A DNA stretch of 64,000 nt from Nakamurella sp. PAMC28650 (GTDB lineage Bacteria; Actinomycetota; Actinomycetes; Mycobacteriales; Nakamurellaceae): the NCBI RefSeq assembly GCF_014303395.1, contig NZ_CP060298.1:1116001-1180000 (forward strand), given 5' to 3'. The number at the start of each line of letters is the position of its first letter. Positions within the stretch are counted from its first letter, which is position 1. Positions 1 to 8,034 of the stretch are shown here, in pieces. A program made the translations under genes and the position numbers. Under the pieces are notes generated by a model. It was not told the origin of the DNA, ran no database searches, and was given only the letters and a program-made list of their open reading frames with translations.

Positions 1-156
1 CAAAATGGTGGACAAGCCGTGCCGGCGGCCGCGCGCGCTGCGGGGGTCGGGAACCGATCGCAGGGCTCGGAGCAACGCCGCCGGCGCCGTGGGGATGTCG
101 GGGAACTCATCTTCGTCGAATTGGTCAACGACGGTATACCTGGGTGATGATGACAT
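1..156 (-). CDS. ISAs1-family transposase, N-terminal 52 codons (partial)
   Basis: This is the first 52 codons of the same transposase that is complete at 33981-35141, here on the reverse strand and cut by the window edge. The start was placed by matching the full copy, where the ATG follows the conserved 150-bp left end. This part holds the N-terminal DDE_Tnp_1-associated region (a basic RSVPDPRSARGRRHGLS stretch) that precedes the catalytic domain. No catalytic Asp is in view, so whether this copy is intact cannot be judged. Confidence 0.85.
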   Translation of the reverse strand, partial: MSSSPRYTVVDQFDEDEFPDIPTAPAALLRALRSVPDPRSARGRRHGLSTIL

Positions 157-306
157 CGGGCGTGGTCCTTGGCTGTGAGTGAGTGGCCTCAAGAACCTTC
201 ATGATCATCACCGTGGGCCACGCCCACCCGCAAACCGCCCCTCCCGGCGTGTCGCAACCCATCGCCGCAGCTCAAGAATTGTCAACCCGACTTTGCCGGG
301 GCCCTG
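1..306 (-). mobile_element. ISAs1-family insertion sequence, copy A (cut by window edge)
   Basis: Positions 1-306 are the exact reverse complement of 33831-34136, the left part of the complete ISAs1-type element further along the window; I compared all 306 bases and saw no difference. The terminal inverted repeat lies at 288-306 (cgactttgccggggccctg). The element continues beyond the left edge, so its other end and target duplication are not visible. It lies within the 5' end of an IS5-type transposase gene (307-468, reverse strand). The 10 bases just outside the repeat (307-316, cgggagatcc) should recur at the unseen end if this was a simple insertion. Confidence 0.93.
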
Positions 307-468
307 CGGGAGATCCCGCCACGCCGAACCGGACCTGGTCCGCCACAGCACCCCGTCGACGACCCTGCGGTGATCGACCCACCGACCACCCCGAATCGGG
401 GTCCGATCCGGTAGCAAAGGCTCCAACCGGGCCCACTGCTCATCCGACAAATCATGACGATTCTGCAC
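307..468 (-). pseudogene. IS5-family transposase, N-terminal fragment interrupted by ISAs1
   Basis: Reading leftward from a GTG at 468, the frame encodes DLSDEQWARLEPLLPD, then GRWVDHRRVVDGVLWRTRSG and AWRDLP. This is the conserved N-terminal domain (DUF4096-type) of IS5-family transposases, roughly the first 54 residues. The frame then runs straight into the ISAs1 terminal repeat at 306, and the residues that follow are no longer transposase-like. The catalytic DDE domain is absent from the window. It may continue on the far side of copy A, outside the left edge. A nested insertion of one IS into another is the simplest explanation. Confidence 0.8.
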
Positions 469-544
469 AAATCAGAGTCTGTCGGAACCGACCTCCAAGA
501 TCCGCGGGACACGCCCTAGCCTTGCGCTTTCACGCAGATACTGG

Positions 545-2162
545 ATCTGGTGTTTCAAAGTGAGGGAAAGGTGCCCCGACCTGCGATAATGAGGGTCTCT
601 AAGGTCCACATCGTCAGCAAACAGGAGCACCTTTCTGATGCCGAACCCTACCGGTTTCTACCCGCCGTTGACAGTGGACACGACCGCGAAGCGGGTGGTG
701 TCCCACGCCGGTGCTGTGCTGCTGGTCACCACCGCCGGGAAGGTCGGGTTGGACCGGGCTTTGTCTGCGGCGTTGGCGCCGTGGCGCAAGCAGTGGGCGG
801 TGCTGGATCCGGGGAAGATCCTGCTGGACCTGGCGGTCAGCGTCGCCATCGGCGGGGACTGCCTGGCCGACATCTCGGTGGTGCGGTCTGAGCCGGCGGT
901 GTTCGGGCGGGTCGCCTCCGACCCAACAGTGTCCCGGCTGATCGACGCGTTGGCAGCGACCCCGCAGGCCGCTTTGGCGGCGATCAACCAGGCCAGAGCA
1001 GCAGTCCGACAGCGGGTGTGGAAGATGGCCGGGAAGGACGCCCCCGACTTCGGAATCGACCGGGACCGGCCGTTGATCATCGACCTGGACGCCACGTTGA
1101 TCACCTCCCATTCGGAGAAGGAACTGGCGGCGCCGACCTACAAGAAGGGCTTCGGGTTCCACCCGCTCGGGTCGTGGGTGGATCACGGCCCCGACGGCAC
1201 CGGTGAGCCACTGTCGATGATGCTGCGCCCCGGAAGGGCCGGATCCAACACCGCCGCCGACCACATCGCGGTCACCAAGGATGCGTTGCGGCAGTTGCCC
1301 TTCAACCGCCGCGGTGGCCGGATTGGGCGCAGGGTGCTGGTCCGCGCCGACAGCGGCGGCGGCACCCACGAATACCTGAAGTGGCTGGCCGGGCAGGGCC
1401 TGTCGTATTCGGTGGGGTTCGGGCTGACGCAGGACATCGTCGACAAGATCAACCTGATCCCCGACCAAGGGTGGACCCCGGCCTACGACGGCGATGGGAA
1501 GGTCCGCGACGGGGCGTGGGTCACCGAACTCACCGGCCTGCTGGACCTGTCAACGTGGCCGGCAGGGATGCGGGTGATCGTCCGGGCCGAACGTCCGCAC
1601 CCCGGGGCGCAGCTGCGGTTCACCGACTCAGGCGGCAACCGGCTGACCGCGTTCGTCACCAACACCACCGGCGGGCAACTCGCGGACCTGGAGTTGCGGC
1701 ACCGCCACCGGGCCCGCTGCGAAGACCGGATCCGCAACGCGAAAGACACCGGCCTGCGGAACCTGCCCTTGACTGCGTTCGCGCAAAATCAGATCTGGGT
1801 CGCCGTCGTCCAGCTCGCTACGGAGCTGACCGCGTGGCTGCAGATGCTGGCGTTGACCGGCACCGGGGCCCGCCGTTGGGAACCGAAACGGCTGCGGTTG
1901 CAGCTGTTCTCCGTGGCGGCGACCATCGCCCGGCGGAGCCGCCGGGTCTGGTTGCACCTGTCCGGTCACGCAACCCACCGGCACCTGTTCACCACCGCCC
2001 TGGACCGGCTGACCCAGCTGCCGGCGCCGACCTGACCTGCAACAACCCACCCGGCCAGCAAGAAGACAAACCCCCCGGAACGTGGAATCCGGCACCCACC
2101 CAGGTGACCCACCGGGGCTTCGACGAACCCGCAGACATGCCCGTCGGTGCGAAACACCAGAT
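545..2162 (+). mobile_element. IS1380-family insertion sequence
   Basis: A complete transposase gene is bracketed by a perfect 12-bp inverted repeat, atctggtgtttc at 545-556 and gaaacaccagat at 2151-2162. These are probably the cores of longer imperfect ends, since further similarity (gata near the outer edge) can be seen outside them. I could not find a convincing short target duplication, so the exact ends are uncertain by about 10-20 bases. The element lies directly beside the IS5/ISAs1 nest, making 1-2.2 kb a stack of insertion sequences. Confidence 0.75.
638..2035 (+). CDS. IS1380-family transposase
   Basis: The 465-residue product matches the IS1380 transposase architecture in length and motifs. 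An N-terminal DNA-binding region is followed by a DDE catalytic core. The first Asp lies in LIIDLDATLITSHSEK (about residues 148-163), the second in LVRADSGGG (about 238), and the Glu in RARCEDRIRNAKDTGLRNLP (about 365). The fold is that of DDE_Tnp_1 family members with a large insertion before the last acidic residue. The ATG at 638 follows an aggag ribosome-binding sequence about 10 bases upstream. The frame is uninterrupted and the three acidic residues are present, so the enzyme looks functional. Confidence 0.92.
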   Translation: MPNPTGFYPPLTVDTTAKRVVSHAGAVLLVTTAGKVGLDRALSAALAPWRKQWAVLDPGKILLDLAVSVAIGGDCLADISVVRSEPAVFGRVASDPTVSRLIDALAATPQAALAAINQARAAVRQRVWKMAGKDAPDFGIDRDRPLIIDLDATLITSHSEKELAAPTYKKGFGFHPLGSWVDHGPDGTGEPLSMMLRPGRAGSNTAADHIAVTKDALRQLPFNRRGGRIGRRVLVRADSGGGTHEYLKWLAGQGLSYSVGFGLTQDIVDKINLIPDQGWTPAYDGDGKVRDGAWVTELTGLLDLSTWPAGMRVIVRAERPHPGAQLRFTDSGGNRLTAFVTNTTGGQLADLELRHRHRARCEDRIRNAKDTGLRNLPLTAFAQNQIWVAVVQLATELTAWLQMLALTGTGARRWEPKRLRLQLFSVAATIARRSRRVWLHLSGHATHRHLFTTALDRLTQLPAPT

Positions 2163-2553
2163 CTATCGCGCCGAGGAAAGGCCGGGCGTCTCACGAAAGA
2201 TTGAGGCTAGGTGGCGCGCGCTGGGTGCTGCTTTCGTCTGAGGGCAGGTGAAACCCGGCCACCCAGCTCCGAGCGCGACCCGTGAGCAAGTGGTCCCTGA
2301 CCTGACGGCCGACAGACTGCAACTCTCGGTTGCTGCAAAGCACGCGATCCTCCGGCAGCTACCCAAGCCACATCCATCTTGACCAGCAATGTTGCGTCTG
2401 AACCAGCCGTCTGATGGGATAAAGGAGGCGTTAGCGGAGGATAGCTCTACGGCAGGCCCGGAAACCGACCAGGTGAAACCGGTTTTGCAAACGCCCCACC
2501 ATGGGTTGGTTGCGTGGCCTGGGTCCCAGGTTCGCGTCACTGTGCTCGACACG
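2163..2553. other. Intergenic DNA without a recognisable gene
   Basis: About 390 bases between the IS1380 end and the hairpin at 2554. Short open frames exist on both strands, but none has a recognisable motif or a good ribosome-binding site. The phrase gaggaaaggccgggc near 2173 recalls the P4 core of RNase P RNA, but the rest of that RNA cannot be followed. The region is probably debris around the insertion sequences. Confidence 0.5.
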
Positions 2554-2592
2554 AAGGCCGGTCCACCTCGAGAGAGGATGGCCGGCCTTTTT
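2554..2592 (+). terminator. Rho-independent terminator-like hairpin
   Basis: An 8-bp perfect stem (aaggccgg at 2554-2561, ccggcctt at 2582-2589) is closed by a 20-base loop and followed by a run of T. This is the usual intrinsic terminator pattern for forward transcription. No forward gene lies immediately upstream, so it may have belonged to a lost gene. Confidence 0.6.
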
Positions 2593-2629
2593 GGTATGGA
2601 GACGGACTTCAGATTCACCGGGTCCGAGG

Positions 2630-3330
2630 ACCCGTGAACGAGGACCCCTCCAGGGGATCGGCAACATCCGGTGGCAAGAGCACGATGATGTCGCCGACGA
2701 GGTTCCCAGAGATCTTCGTGTCACCGCTGCTGTGTTCACCGCGCTTCAGCACCACCGCGCGGAGACTCCGGGCGACCAGGTAGAGGAAGATGTCGTTGAC
2801 CTCCACGCCTCTCGAATGCGCGAGCCCCCCGACCTCCTGCAGCGCTACATGTCTCACCGATCCGCCGACCGATCCCGATCGGGCCGTTGATGGACGTACT
2901 CGGTGCACCCCGTTCTTGCCGGATCCCGGCGGCCACCCCTTGGTAGGTCGCCGCTGCCGATCCGACGAGGCAGGTGGGACGGGCAACCCGGGCTCGGTTC
3001 GAGGTCGGAGATCTGGGCCGCGAGGTTGACCATGCAAAGGCCGTCAGCGTCGCCATGTTTCGCTCGGCGATGGCGAGCGTCTGTGCCTCGCCTGACCACA
3101 AGGATCCGGCGCAACCGCGTCCAGTCCTAGGGTCGGAAGTCACCGGAGGGCCAGCATTTCGGCTGTTGCACGCCGCCTCTGGCGCCCCACCTCGCCGGCC
3201 TCGGGCGAAGGTCTTCATCCGGTGCGGTCGACGCATCCACGATCATCCGAGCGATCTCTCGTCCTTGGCGATCTCTCATCCGCAGAGTTCGGGCGGCGGC
3301 GCCCGCCGACAATCGGTCCCCATCAATCGA
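2630..3330 (-). pseudogene. Decayed wax ester synthase / diacylglycerol acyltransferase (WS/DGAT) remnant
   Basis: Reverse-strand reading frames carry recognisable pieces of the WS/DGAT family in the correct order but in different frames. GREIARMIVDASTAPDEDLRP matches the segment after the active-site HHxxxDG region, although that motif itself is not preserved. APSTSINGPIGIGRR is the family's P-x-x-x-N-G-P-I-G block. GVEVNDIFLYLVARSLRAVV is the vNDvvLa block, and GNLVGDIIVLLPPDVADPLE matches the conserved G-N-x-x-x-x-x-x-x-L-P segment. A frameshift separates the second and third blocks, and the C-terminal end is missing. The family makes wax esters or triacylglycerol from acyl-CoA. This copy cannot be functional. 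Confidence 0.6.
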
Positions 3331-3595
3331 GAACGAATGACCCGTTTCGAAACCCCCACGTGCTGGCAGGGATGCGCGGATCACGACCCGGGGAATTCGA
3401 CCCGTTCCCGGTCATCTCGAATTGCATCCCTGGTGGATCCGGCTTGTCGCCCATCTCCGCTCGGTGCCATATGATGCCAACGGCACAGAGCCCCCTTCTG
3501 GTTGAGACAGACGTAGAGGCCCCCACACTCCGGTGTGGGGGCCTTCTGCGTGCGTGCCGGCTCTACTGCGTGGTTGCAAGAGACCATCGGAACAT
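3331..3595. other. Intergenic region with GC-rich hairpin (3518-3543)
   Basis: No credible gene is seen. At 3518-3543 there is a perfect 11-bp inverted repeat (ggcccccacac / gtgtgggggcc) with a 4-base loop. It lies about 50 bases past the stop codon of the reverse-strand RNase H gene and is a plausible transcription terminator for it, although the following T run is weak. Confidence 0.55.
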
Positions 3596-4189
3596 TCAGA
3601 ACAGGAACCCGGTCTCCTGCAACGCCGGGCTCGGTTCGAGATCGGCGACCGGCGGGCGGCTCGGGGACCTGGCGGCGTCGGGGGCAACGGTCCCGGATTC
3701 GCCCGGCCACACACCTGACTCCTCGACCTCGCAGCCCGCCGCCTGTGCGGCTCGCGCCCCGCGACCGGCCAGGTCGTCGGCCCGGACGTTGAGCGGGTGC
3801 ACGCTCTCGTCACGCAGGTGCGCCTTGACCTTGACGAACGTGACGGTGCCCGCCCGCGAGTCCAGCAGGGCGTGGATCTCCTTGATGATGTCGAGATTGG
3901 CGATCGGGCCGGTCTTGCGGACGTAGCCCGCCCGCTGCCAGCCGACCTTCCAGGTCGACGAGCAGCCGATCGCATAGGCCGAATCCGACTGGATCTCGAG
4001 ACGCTGATCAGGGTGATGACGGAGCACCGTCAGGATCGCCATCAATTCGCCGATCTGGTTGGTTCCCGAAGGCCGGCCGCCATAGGTGAACGTTCCGTCG
4101 CCGCAGATGTAGGCCCACCCCGTCGGGCCGTCGGGGTTCCGCAGGCACGAGCCGTCGGTGCCGAAGGTGAGGATCTGTCCACTGCTCAT
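3596..4189 (-). CDS. rnhA: Ribonuclease HI
   Basis: This 197-residue protein cleaves the RNA strand of RNA-DNA hybrids in the cytoplasm, for example at R-loops and primers. The family's catalytic set is complete: Asp12 in FGTDGSC, Glu48 in QIGELMAI, Asp69 in IQSDSAYAI, His124 in KVKAHL and Asp138 in NVRADDLA. The basic region around WKVGWQRAGYVRKTG corresponds to the substrate-handle segment. Classical RNase HI has about 155 residues; here a 45-residue tail rich in Ala, Pro, Ser and Glu follows the catalytic domain and has no recognisable motif. The gene is read from an ATG at 4189 and lies 48 bases downstream of the HTH gene at 4238-4810, so the two may be co-transcribed. Confidence 0.93.
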   Translation of the reverse strand: MSSGQILTFGTDGSCLRNPDGPTGWAYICGDGTFTYGGRPSGTNQIGELMAILTVLRHHPDQRLEIQSDSAYAIGCSSTWKVGWQRAGYVRKTGPIANLDIIKEIHALLDSRAGTVTFVKVKAHLRDESVHPLNVRADDLAGRGARAAQAAGCEVEESGVWPGESGTVAPDAARSPSRPPVADLEPSPALQETGFLF

Positions 4190-4237
4190 GCAGATCAGAT
4201 TGCCACAGGGAACCGGCTCTTCCCGGCCGTCGGCGTC

Positions 4238-4810
4238 CTATCCGGTGTTGGCGGCGGAGTCGTGTTCGATGAAGGTGCTCAGACCCACCCAGCACTCGAA
4301 CAGAGTGCGTCCGGAGATCTGCGCGATCGTCCGGATCAACGGTTCCTCGAGCAGCAGGTCCCCGTTGGAGTCCGTGCCGTTGGCGGCATGGAGGCCCAGC
4401 ATCCCCCGCACCGGCTGGAGCCACGTCTGCTCCCCGGACATCATCCGTTCCACCCGCACCCGGATCGCCGGAACCTGCGGACCGGATCCACGCAGTTGGA
4501 GCGGCACCATCGCCTCGTCCACGACCGGGGGGCCCTTGTCGGTGAGGGCCATCGCGGCATCCGCGGCCACCTGGGAGAGGTCGATGTCCAGTGCACGACA
4601 GATACTTGCCATCACCTCGTCCGGCAGAGTGCGCCGGCCCGCCTCGAAACGGACGTACCTGGGAGCCGACAGCGGCATGTCCATGCGTTCCAGCAGGAGC
4701 CGGACACTCACCCGTTGCTCCCGCCGCGCCCAGGCGATGACGTTGGCCATGGACGTCTGCATCGGGTCCGCCCCGGTCGCTACCACACCGGACAGATCGA
4801 GACTCGTCAT
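4238..4810 (-). CDS. Helix-turn-helix (XRE-like) transcriptional regulator
   Basis: A 190-residue protein. Residues about 22-80 (MANVIAWARREQRVSVRLL, then RYVRFEAGRRTLPDEVMASIC and RALDIDL) have the length and pattern of a Cro/C1-type helix-turn-helix, including the R-x-E-x-G-R-R-x-L-P turn. The C-terminal 110 residues (VPLQLRGSGPQVPAIRVRVERMM and beyond) match no domain I recognise and could sense a ligand or mediate dimerisation. It is upstream of RNase HI on the same strand and diverges from the MarR gene at 5191. The target is unknown; self-regulation from the 4811-5190 interval is only an inference. Confidence 0.65.
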   Translation of the reverse strand: MTSLDLSGVVATGADPMQTSMANVIAWARREQRVSVRLLLERMDMPLSAPRYVRFEAGRRTLPDEVMASICRALDIDLSQVAADAAMALTDKGPPVVDEAMVPLQLRGSGPQVPAIRVRVERMMSGEQTWLQPVRGMLGLHAANGTDSNGDLLLEEPLIRTIAQISGRTLFECWVGLSTFIEHDSAANTG

Positions 4811-5190
4811 TGCTGTCGCCGCCGGCCTTTCATCAACTCGCGCACTGTTTCTCAGGGTGGATGATCGGACTCTACAAGCTGAATAGAGCTCTATCCACGG
4901 AGTTCATCCTTCTGTGCGAAGGCTGCTCGCTGGGGTGACTTCGTTGTCTCTCTGCGTCGAACACCCGCGCCCCTTCGGTGTCCGGCGCCACCCGACCTCC
5001 TTTGCATAGTTAGCGGGGGTTTTATTCGAACGGCCGCTGGTTACATCACATTGTGGCGGCCGGAACCGGCCGCTGGACGCGCCGCCCGATCGATCTCCAT
5101 TTCGAGAATGGTCGCTGGTTGGTCCCCTGCGCTGCAACGCTTCACCAGGGTGCGTCGAGGTCCAATGCGTCCGGGAGGACAGAAGAAACG
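4811..5190. other. Divergent intergenic region between HTH and MarR genes
   Basis: About 380 bases separate the two divergently read regulator genes, so both promoters should lie here. Near 5001-5025 there is an AT-richer patch (tttgcatagttag, then ggggttttatt) that could hold promoter elements, but I cannot assign boxes with confidence. A good ribosome-binding site (ggaggac, 5174-5180) precedes the MarR start. Confidence 0.4.
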
Positions 5191-5691
5191 ATGGCTACCG
5201 ATACCAGGACAGCGCGACGCCCCGCGGCTTCCGTTGTCGACTCCGACGGGTTGACCACCGAGCTGATCTCGCAGCTGGCCCGGCGCACCGCCTTCGAGTT
5301 CTCCGACCAACTGGCACCACTGGGCCTGACGCCGGCCCAGTTCGCCGTCATCGACTTCCTCTTCACCAGCGGCGGGTCTGCGACCCAGGCCGAGATCGCC
5401 AGATCGGTCGGCGTCGAGCAGCCGACCATGGCGGCCACCCTGCGCCGGATGGAGCGGGACAACCTCATCGTGCGGGTCGCCGATCCGTCCGACGGACGCC
5501 AGAGCTTCGTGTCGCCGACGCCGGCGGTGAAGCGCAAGCGCACGAAGCTGACGGCAGCACATCACCGCGTGGAACTGACGATGCTCTCCTCGCTCGACGA
5601 GTCCGAGAAGCGCGAGTTGCGGCGCCTGCTCGTCAAGATGCAGAGCGTGAATTCGGTCGTGCGACCGCGGCAGCCGACCAGGAACTCCTGA
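5191..5691 (+). CDS. MarR-family transcriptional regulator
   Basis: The 166-residue product is a typical MarR winged-helix dimer. The recognition helix region TQAEIARSVGVEQPTMAATL lies around residues 70-90 and the wing DPSDGRQSFVSPT around 105-118. A flanking helix precedes it, beginning ISQLARRTAFEFSDQLAPLG. MarR proteins bind palindromic operators and usually release them on binding phenolic or lipophilic ligands. The ATG at 5191 was chosen over an upstream in-frame start because it has a gggaggac ribosome-binding site 10 bases before it and gives the family's usual length. The gene ends convergently with the hypothetical gene at 5746. No adjacent efflux gene reveals its target; the DUF2079 gene further down is on the other strand. 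Confidence 0.88.
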   Translation: MATDTRTARRPAASVVDSDGLTTELISQLARRTAFEFSDQLAPLGLTPAQFAVIDFLFTSGGSATQAEIARSVGVEQPTMAATLRRMERDNLIVRVADPSDGRQSFVSPTPAVKRKRTKLTAAHHRVELTMLSSLDESEKRELRRLLVKMQSVNSVVRPRQPTRNS

Positions 5692-5745
5692 CGGTGCTCG
5701 TCGCCACCTGAGGCCGACCGGTCGACTCCGACCGGGCTCGTTCGC

Positions 5746-6330
5746 TCAGCTCGCGACGGGACCAAGGCTCGACAACGCCCCCAGATCGGACATCGCCAGC
5801 ACCACCCGGCGGTCGTCCCGGTACCTGCCCAACTCCACGTCGCGAATGCCGAGATCCTCCAGCACCGCTCTTCGCCGACCGGCGGCTTCGTCAGGTCCGA
5901 GCGTGTCAGGTGGAGCCGAGCGGAGGTCGGCGTCGAGCAGTTGCCCCCACACCTCGAAGTCGATCTCGGCGACGACGTACCCCCGGCTACCCATCGCCTG
6001 TCCACCGATGCAGCCTCTGGCGATCTTGGCCCGGATCGCATTCGTGGTCCCCGGCAACAGGTGCTCGCTCAGCTCCGGTTGGCAGTCGAGCGCCTCGAGC
6101 GCGGCCTCGAGTGCGTGGTGGGCCAGCTCCAGGAACGTTGCCTCGGACAGGCCCGCCAGCGCGTCGGCCAGGCCGGCGCAATGGCCTTGGTCCGAGTAGA
6201 TCCGGTCGGCCAGCGACGCGGCGACGGCTGCGGTCAATGTTGTCGCACCTGGGCGGGAAAGGCGTCCCGCCATCGATCCAGACGAATCTGTCATGGCGTC
6301 CTTCGAATGCTTCAGCGGGTGAAGATCCAT
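5746..6330 (-). CDS. Hypothetical protein
   Basis: I do not recognise this 194-residue protein. It is largely helical in appearance (an Ala/Leu-rich stretch, residues about 30-85), then has a Gly-rich segment ARGCIGGQAMGSRGYVV and an acidic C-terminal half. There is no signal peptide or membrane segment. A second in-frame ATG at 6294 (MTDSSGSMAGR) is an equally plausible start. Codon pattern is normal for the window and the frame is clean, so it is probably a real gene. It lies about 60 bases downstream of the DUF2079 gene on the same strand and could share its transcript. Confidence 0.55.
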   Translation of the reverse strand: MDLHPLKHSKDAMTDSSGSMAGRLSRPGATTLTAAVAASLADRIYSDQGHCAGLADALAGLSEATFLELAHHALEAALEALDCQPELSEHLLPGTTNAIRAKIARGCIGGQAMGSRGYVVAEIDFEVWGQLLDADLRSAPPDTLGPDEAAGRRRAVLEDLGIRDVELGRYRDDRRVVLAMSDLGALSSLGPVAS

Positions 6331-6390
6331 GGTGAAGAACCATTCAGGCGCAAAGCTACTCCGCCGCGATGCCCAGTGGGCGTCTTTGTG

Positions 6391-7824
6391 TCAGCCCTGG
6401 TGGAGCAACACGACCGAGCCGGCGCGGCCGACGTCCCGGTAGCCGTGTGCACGGGCGTCCTCGAGCCAGGCGGCCTGACCGTCGGTACCCAGCGGAAAGC
6501 CGACGTCCGCGGTCTCCGAAACGATGAACTCGGGCCGCGAGGTCGCCAGCGGGGTGCGCCCGATGAGGGTGACGTGGTCCCCGGCGCTCAGTTGCGGCAG
6601 GAGTTCGTTCGACGCTGCAACGGTCGTGCCGGACGGGATCTCCGCGAGGAGGGCCTTGACGGCGGCCGTCGACGGGCTGGTGTGCCAGAGGGCTGATGTG
6701 AAGGCGGCCGCGAAACCGTTCTGCGGGATCAGGTAGATCGTGATCAGCGTGCTGGCCAGCAGGATCCATCTGACCGAGGCCCGGCCCCGTCGACGGCGCA
6801 GGACGTCGATGAAGGCCGCGAACAGGATGGGCATCAGCACCAGACCGTAGTGGTACTGCACTCCCCAGTAGGCCGGGTCGGTGGCCAGGAACCGCCATGC
6901 GATGGTCGGCGCCGCCAGGATCAGCAGCGGTGAGCGGATGGCCAGGAAGACGGTCGGGGCGAGCAGGAAGACCAACGTCAGGATCTTGATGTCCGGGCTC
7001 AGCACGGTGGTGAACTGGTGCATCAGCGAGGTGCCGAACTTCGTGGTCTTCGTGTTGGCGCCGAGTGGATTGAACGCCGGGATGATCACCAGCACCGCAA
7101 GAGCAGAGGAGAGAGCGCCGCCGACCGCGGTCAGCAGGCCCAGCAGTCGGCGCCCCTTCCACGCCACGAGCAGTCCGAGGACCGCGACGGTCAGGCCCAG
7201 GTCCTCCTTGACGAACACCAGCGGCGCCGCCCAGGCGACCGCCGCCGTCAGCCGGCCTTCGGCGAGGGCCACCACCGCGAACGAGATCAAGGGCGCGGCG
7301 AAGGCGACCTCGTGGAAGTCGAACGTGACGGCGTTGGCCACCCCGAAGCCGAGGCCGTAGCCGAGGCCGACGACCAGGCCGGCGCCGAGCCCGACCGACC
7401 GGTGGGCCCACTTCATCAGCGGGACCACCCCGACGGCGATCAGCGCACCTTGGGCGGCCAGCAGCGTCGTCGGCGAGTTGTGCACCCAGTAGAGAGGGGC
7501 CAGCAGGGCCAGGACCGGCGAGAAGTGATCGCCCAGCACGTCGAAGTGCGGCCCCTGGACCGAGTTGAACGGCAGGTGCCACAGCGAGTACGAACGGACG
7601 GCCTGGTCGTAGATGCCCAGGTCGTAGCCACTGGTCAGCAGTTCGACGTGGCGGCGGATCGAGACGGCGGCATAGAAGACGGCCAACGCGGCTGCCACTA
7701 CCCACGGGATGAAGCCCATCACCCGGGCGCTCGGAACCGGGCCGCTTCCGTCGGGAACGGCCGGTTGGGGCCTGGTATCGGTCATCGCGTCGGACTTCTG
7801 ACTGGCCGACCGGGTCTCGGACAT
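6391..7824 (-). CDS. DUF2079 family polytopic membrane protein
   Basis: A 477-residue integral membrane protein with about ten hydrophobic segments (first around residues 37-55). It carries the DUF2079 signature: SGYDLGIYDQAVRSYS soon after the first helix, then HFDVLGDHFSPVLALLAP and AVTFDFHEVAFAAPL. The family is related in topology to GT-C glycosyltransferases, with acidic and His residues in the first external loop, but its substrate is not established. The start could be the ATG at 7824 or the in-frame MTDTRPQP about 13 codons later. A hydrophilic C-terminal 120 residues follow the last helix. It is probably at the cytoplasmic membrane, acting on a lipid-linked or cell-envelope substrate; this is inference from topology. 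Confidence 0.8.
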   Translation of the reverse strand: MSETRSASQKSDAMTDTRPQPAVPDGSGPVPSARVMGFIPWVVAAALAVFYAAVSIRRHVELLTSGYDLGIYDQAVRSYSLWHLPFNSVQGPHFDVLGDHFSPVLALLAPLYWVHNSPTTLLAAQGALIAVGVVPLMKWAHRSVGLGAGLVVGLGYGLGFGVANAVTFDFHEVAFAAPLISFAVVALAEGRLTAAVAWAAPLVFVKEDLGLTVAVLGLLVAWKGRRLLGLLTAVGGALSSALAVLVIIPAFNPLGANTKTTKFGTSLMHQFTTVLSPDIKILTLVFLLAPTVFLAIRSPLLILAAPTIAWRFLATDPAYWGVQYHYGLVLMPILFAAFIDVLRRRRGRASVRWILLASTLITIYLIPQNGFAAAFTSALWHTSPSTAAVKALLAEIPSGTTVAASNELLPQLSAGDHVTLIGRTPLATSRPEFIVSETADVGFPLGTDGQAAWLEDARAHGYRDVGRAGSVVLLHQG

Positions 7825-7920
7825 GGGCTCAGGTTATCGGGGGAGTCGGCGTCCATCCGGCCGGCACGGCCTCCGATCTCGACCGCAGTCCGGCGAGGAC
7901 CGTCCAGGGATGCTTGACGA

Positions 7921-7933
7921 CGGTTCGGAACCG
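7921..7933. promoter_or_regulatory. Candidate operator palindrome upstream of SDR gene
   Basis: cggttcggaaccg is a perfect 6-1-6 inverted repeat located 102 bases before the SDR start at 8035 and just after a TTGACG hexamer (7914-7919). A -10 box is not clear. The site could bind a dimeric regulator of the 8.0-11.4 kb cluster. Confidence 0.35.
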
Positions 7934-8034
7934 GTTGCAGGATGACGTGGATCACTCGCCCGGACGTCGCTGTCGGAGGTCGAGGAGGTCATGTCGGGTC
8001 CTGCGTCAACGAAGACGAACCGAAGGAGTTGTTC

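Noticed and set aside
2170..2200. RNase P RNA-like string gaggaaaggccgggc
   Set aside because: The rest of the RNase P RNA core, in particular the conserved 3' acagaatccggctta-type segment, is absent.
2510..2553. Possible tRNA 3' part (ggttcgcgtc)
   Set aside because: No acceptor, D or anticodon stem can be built around it.
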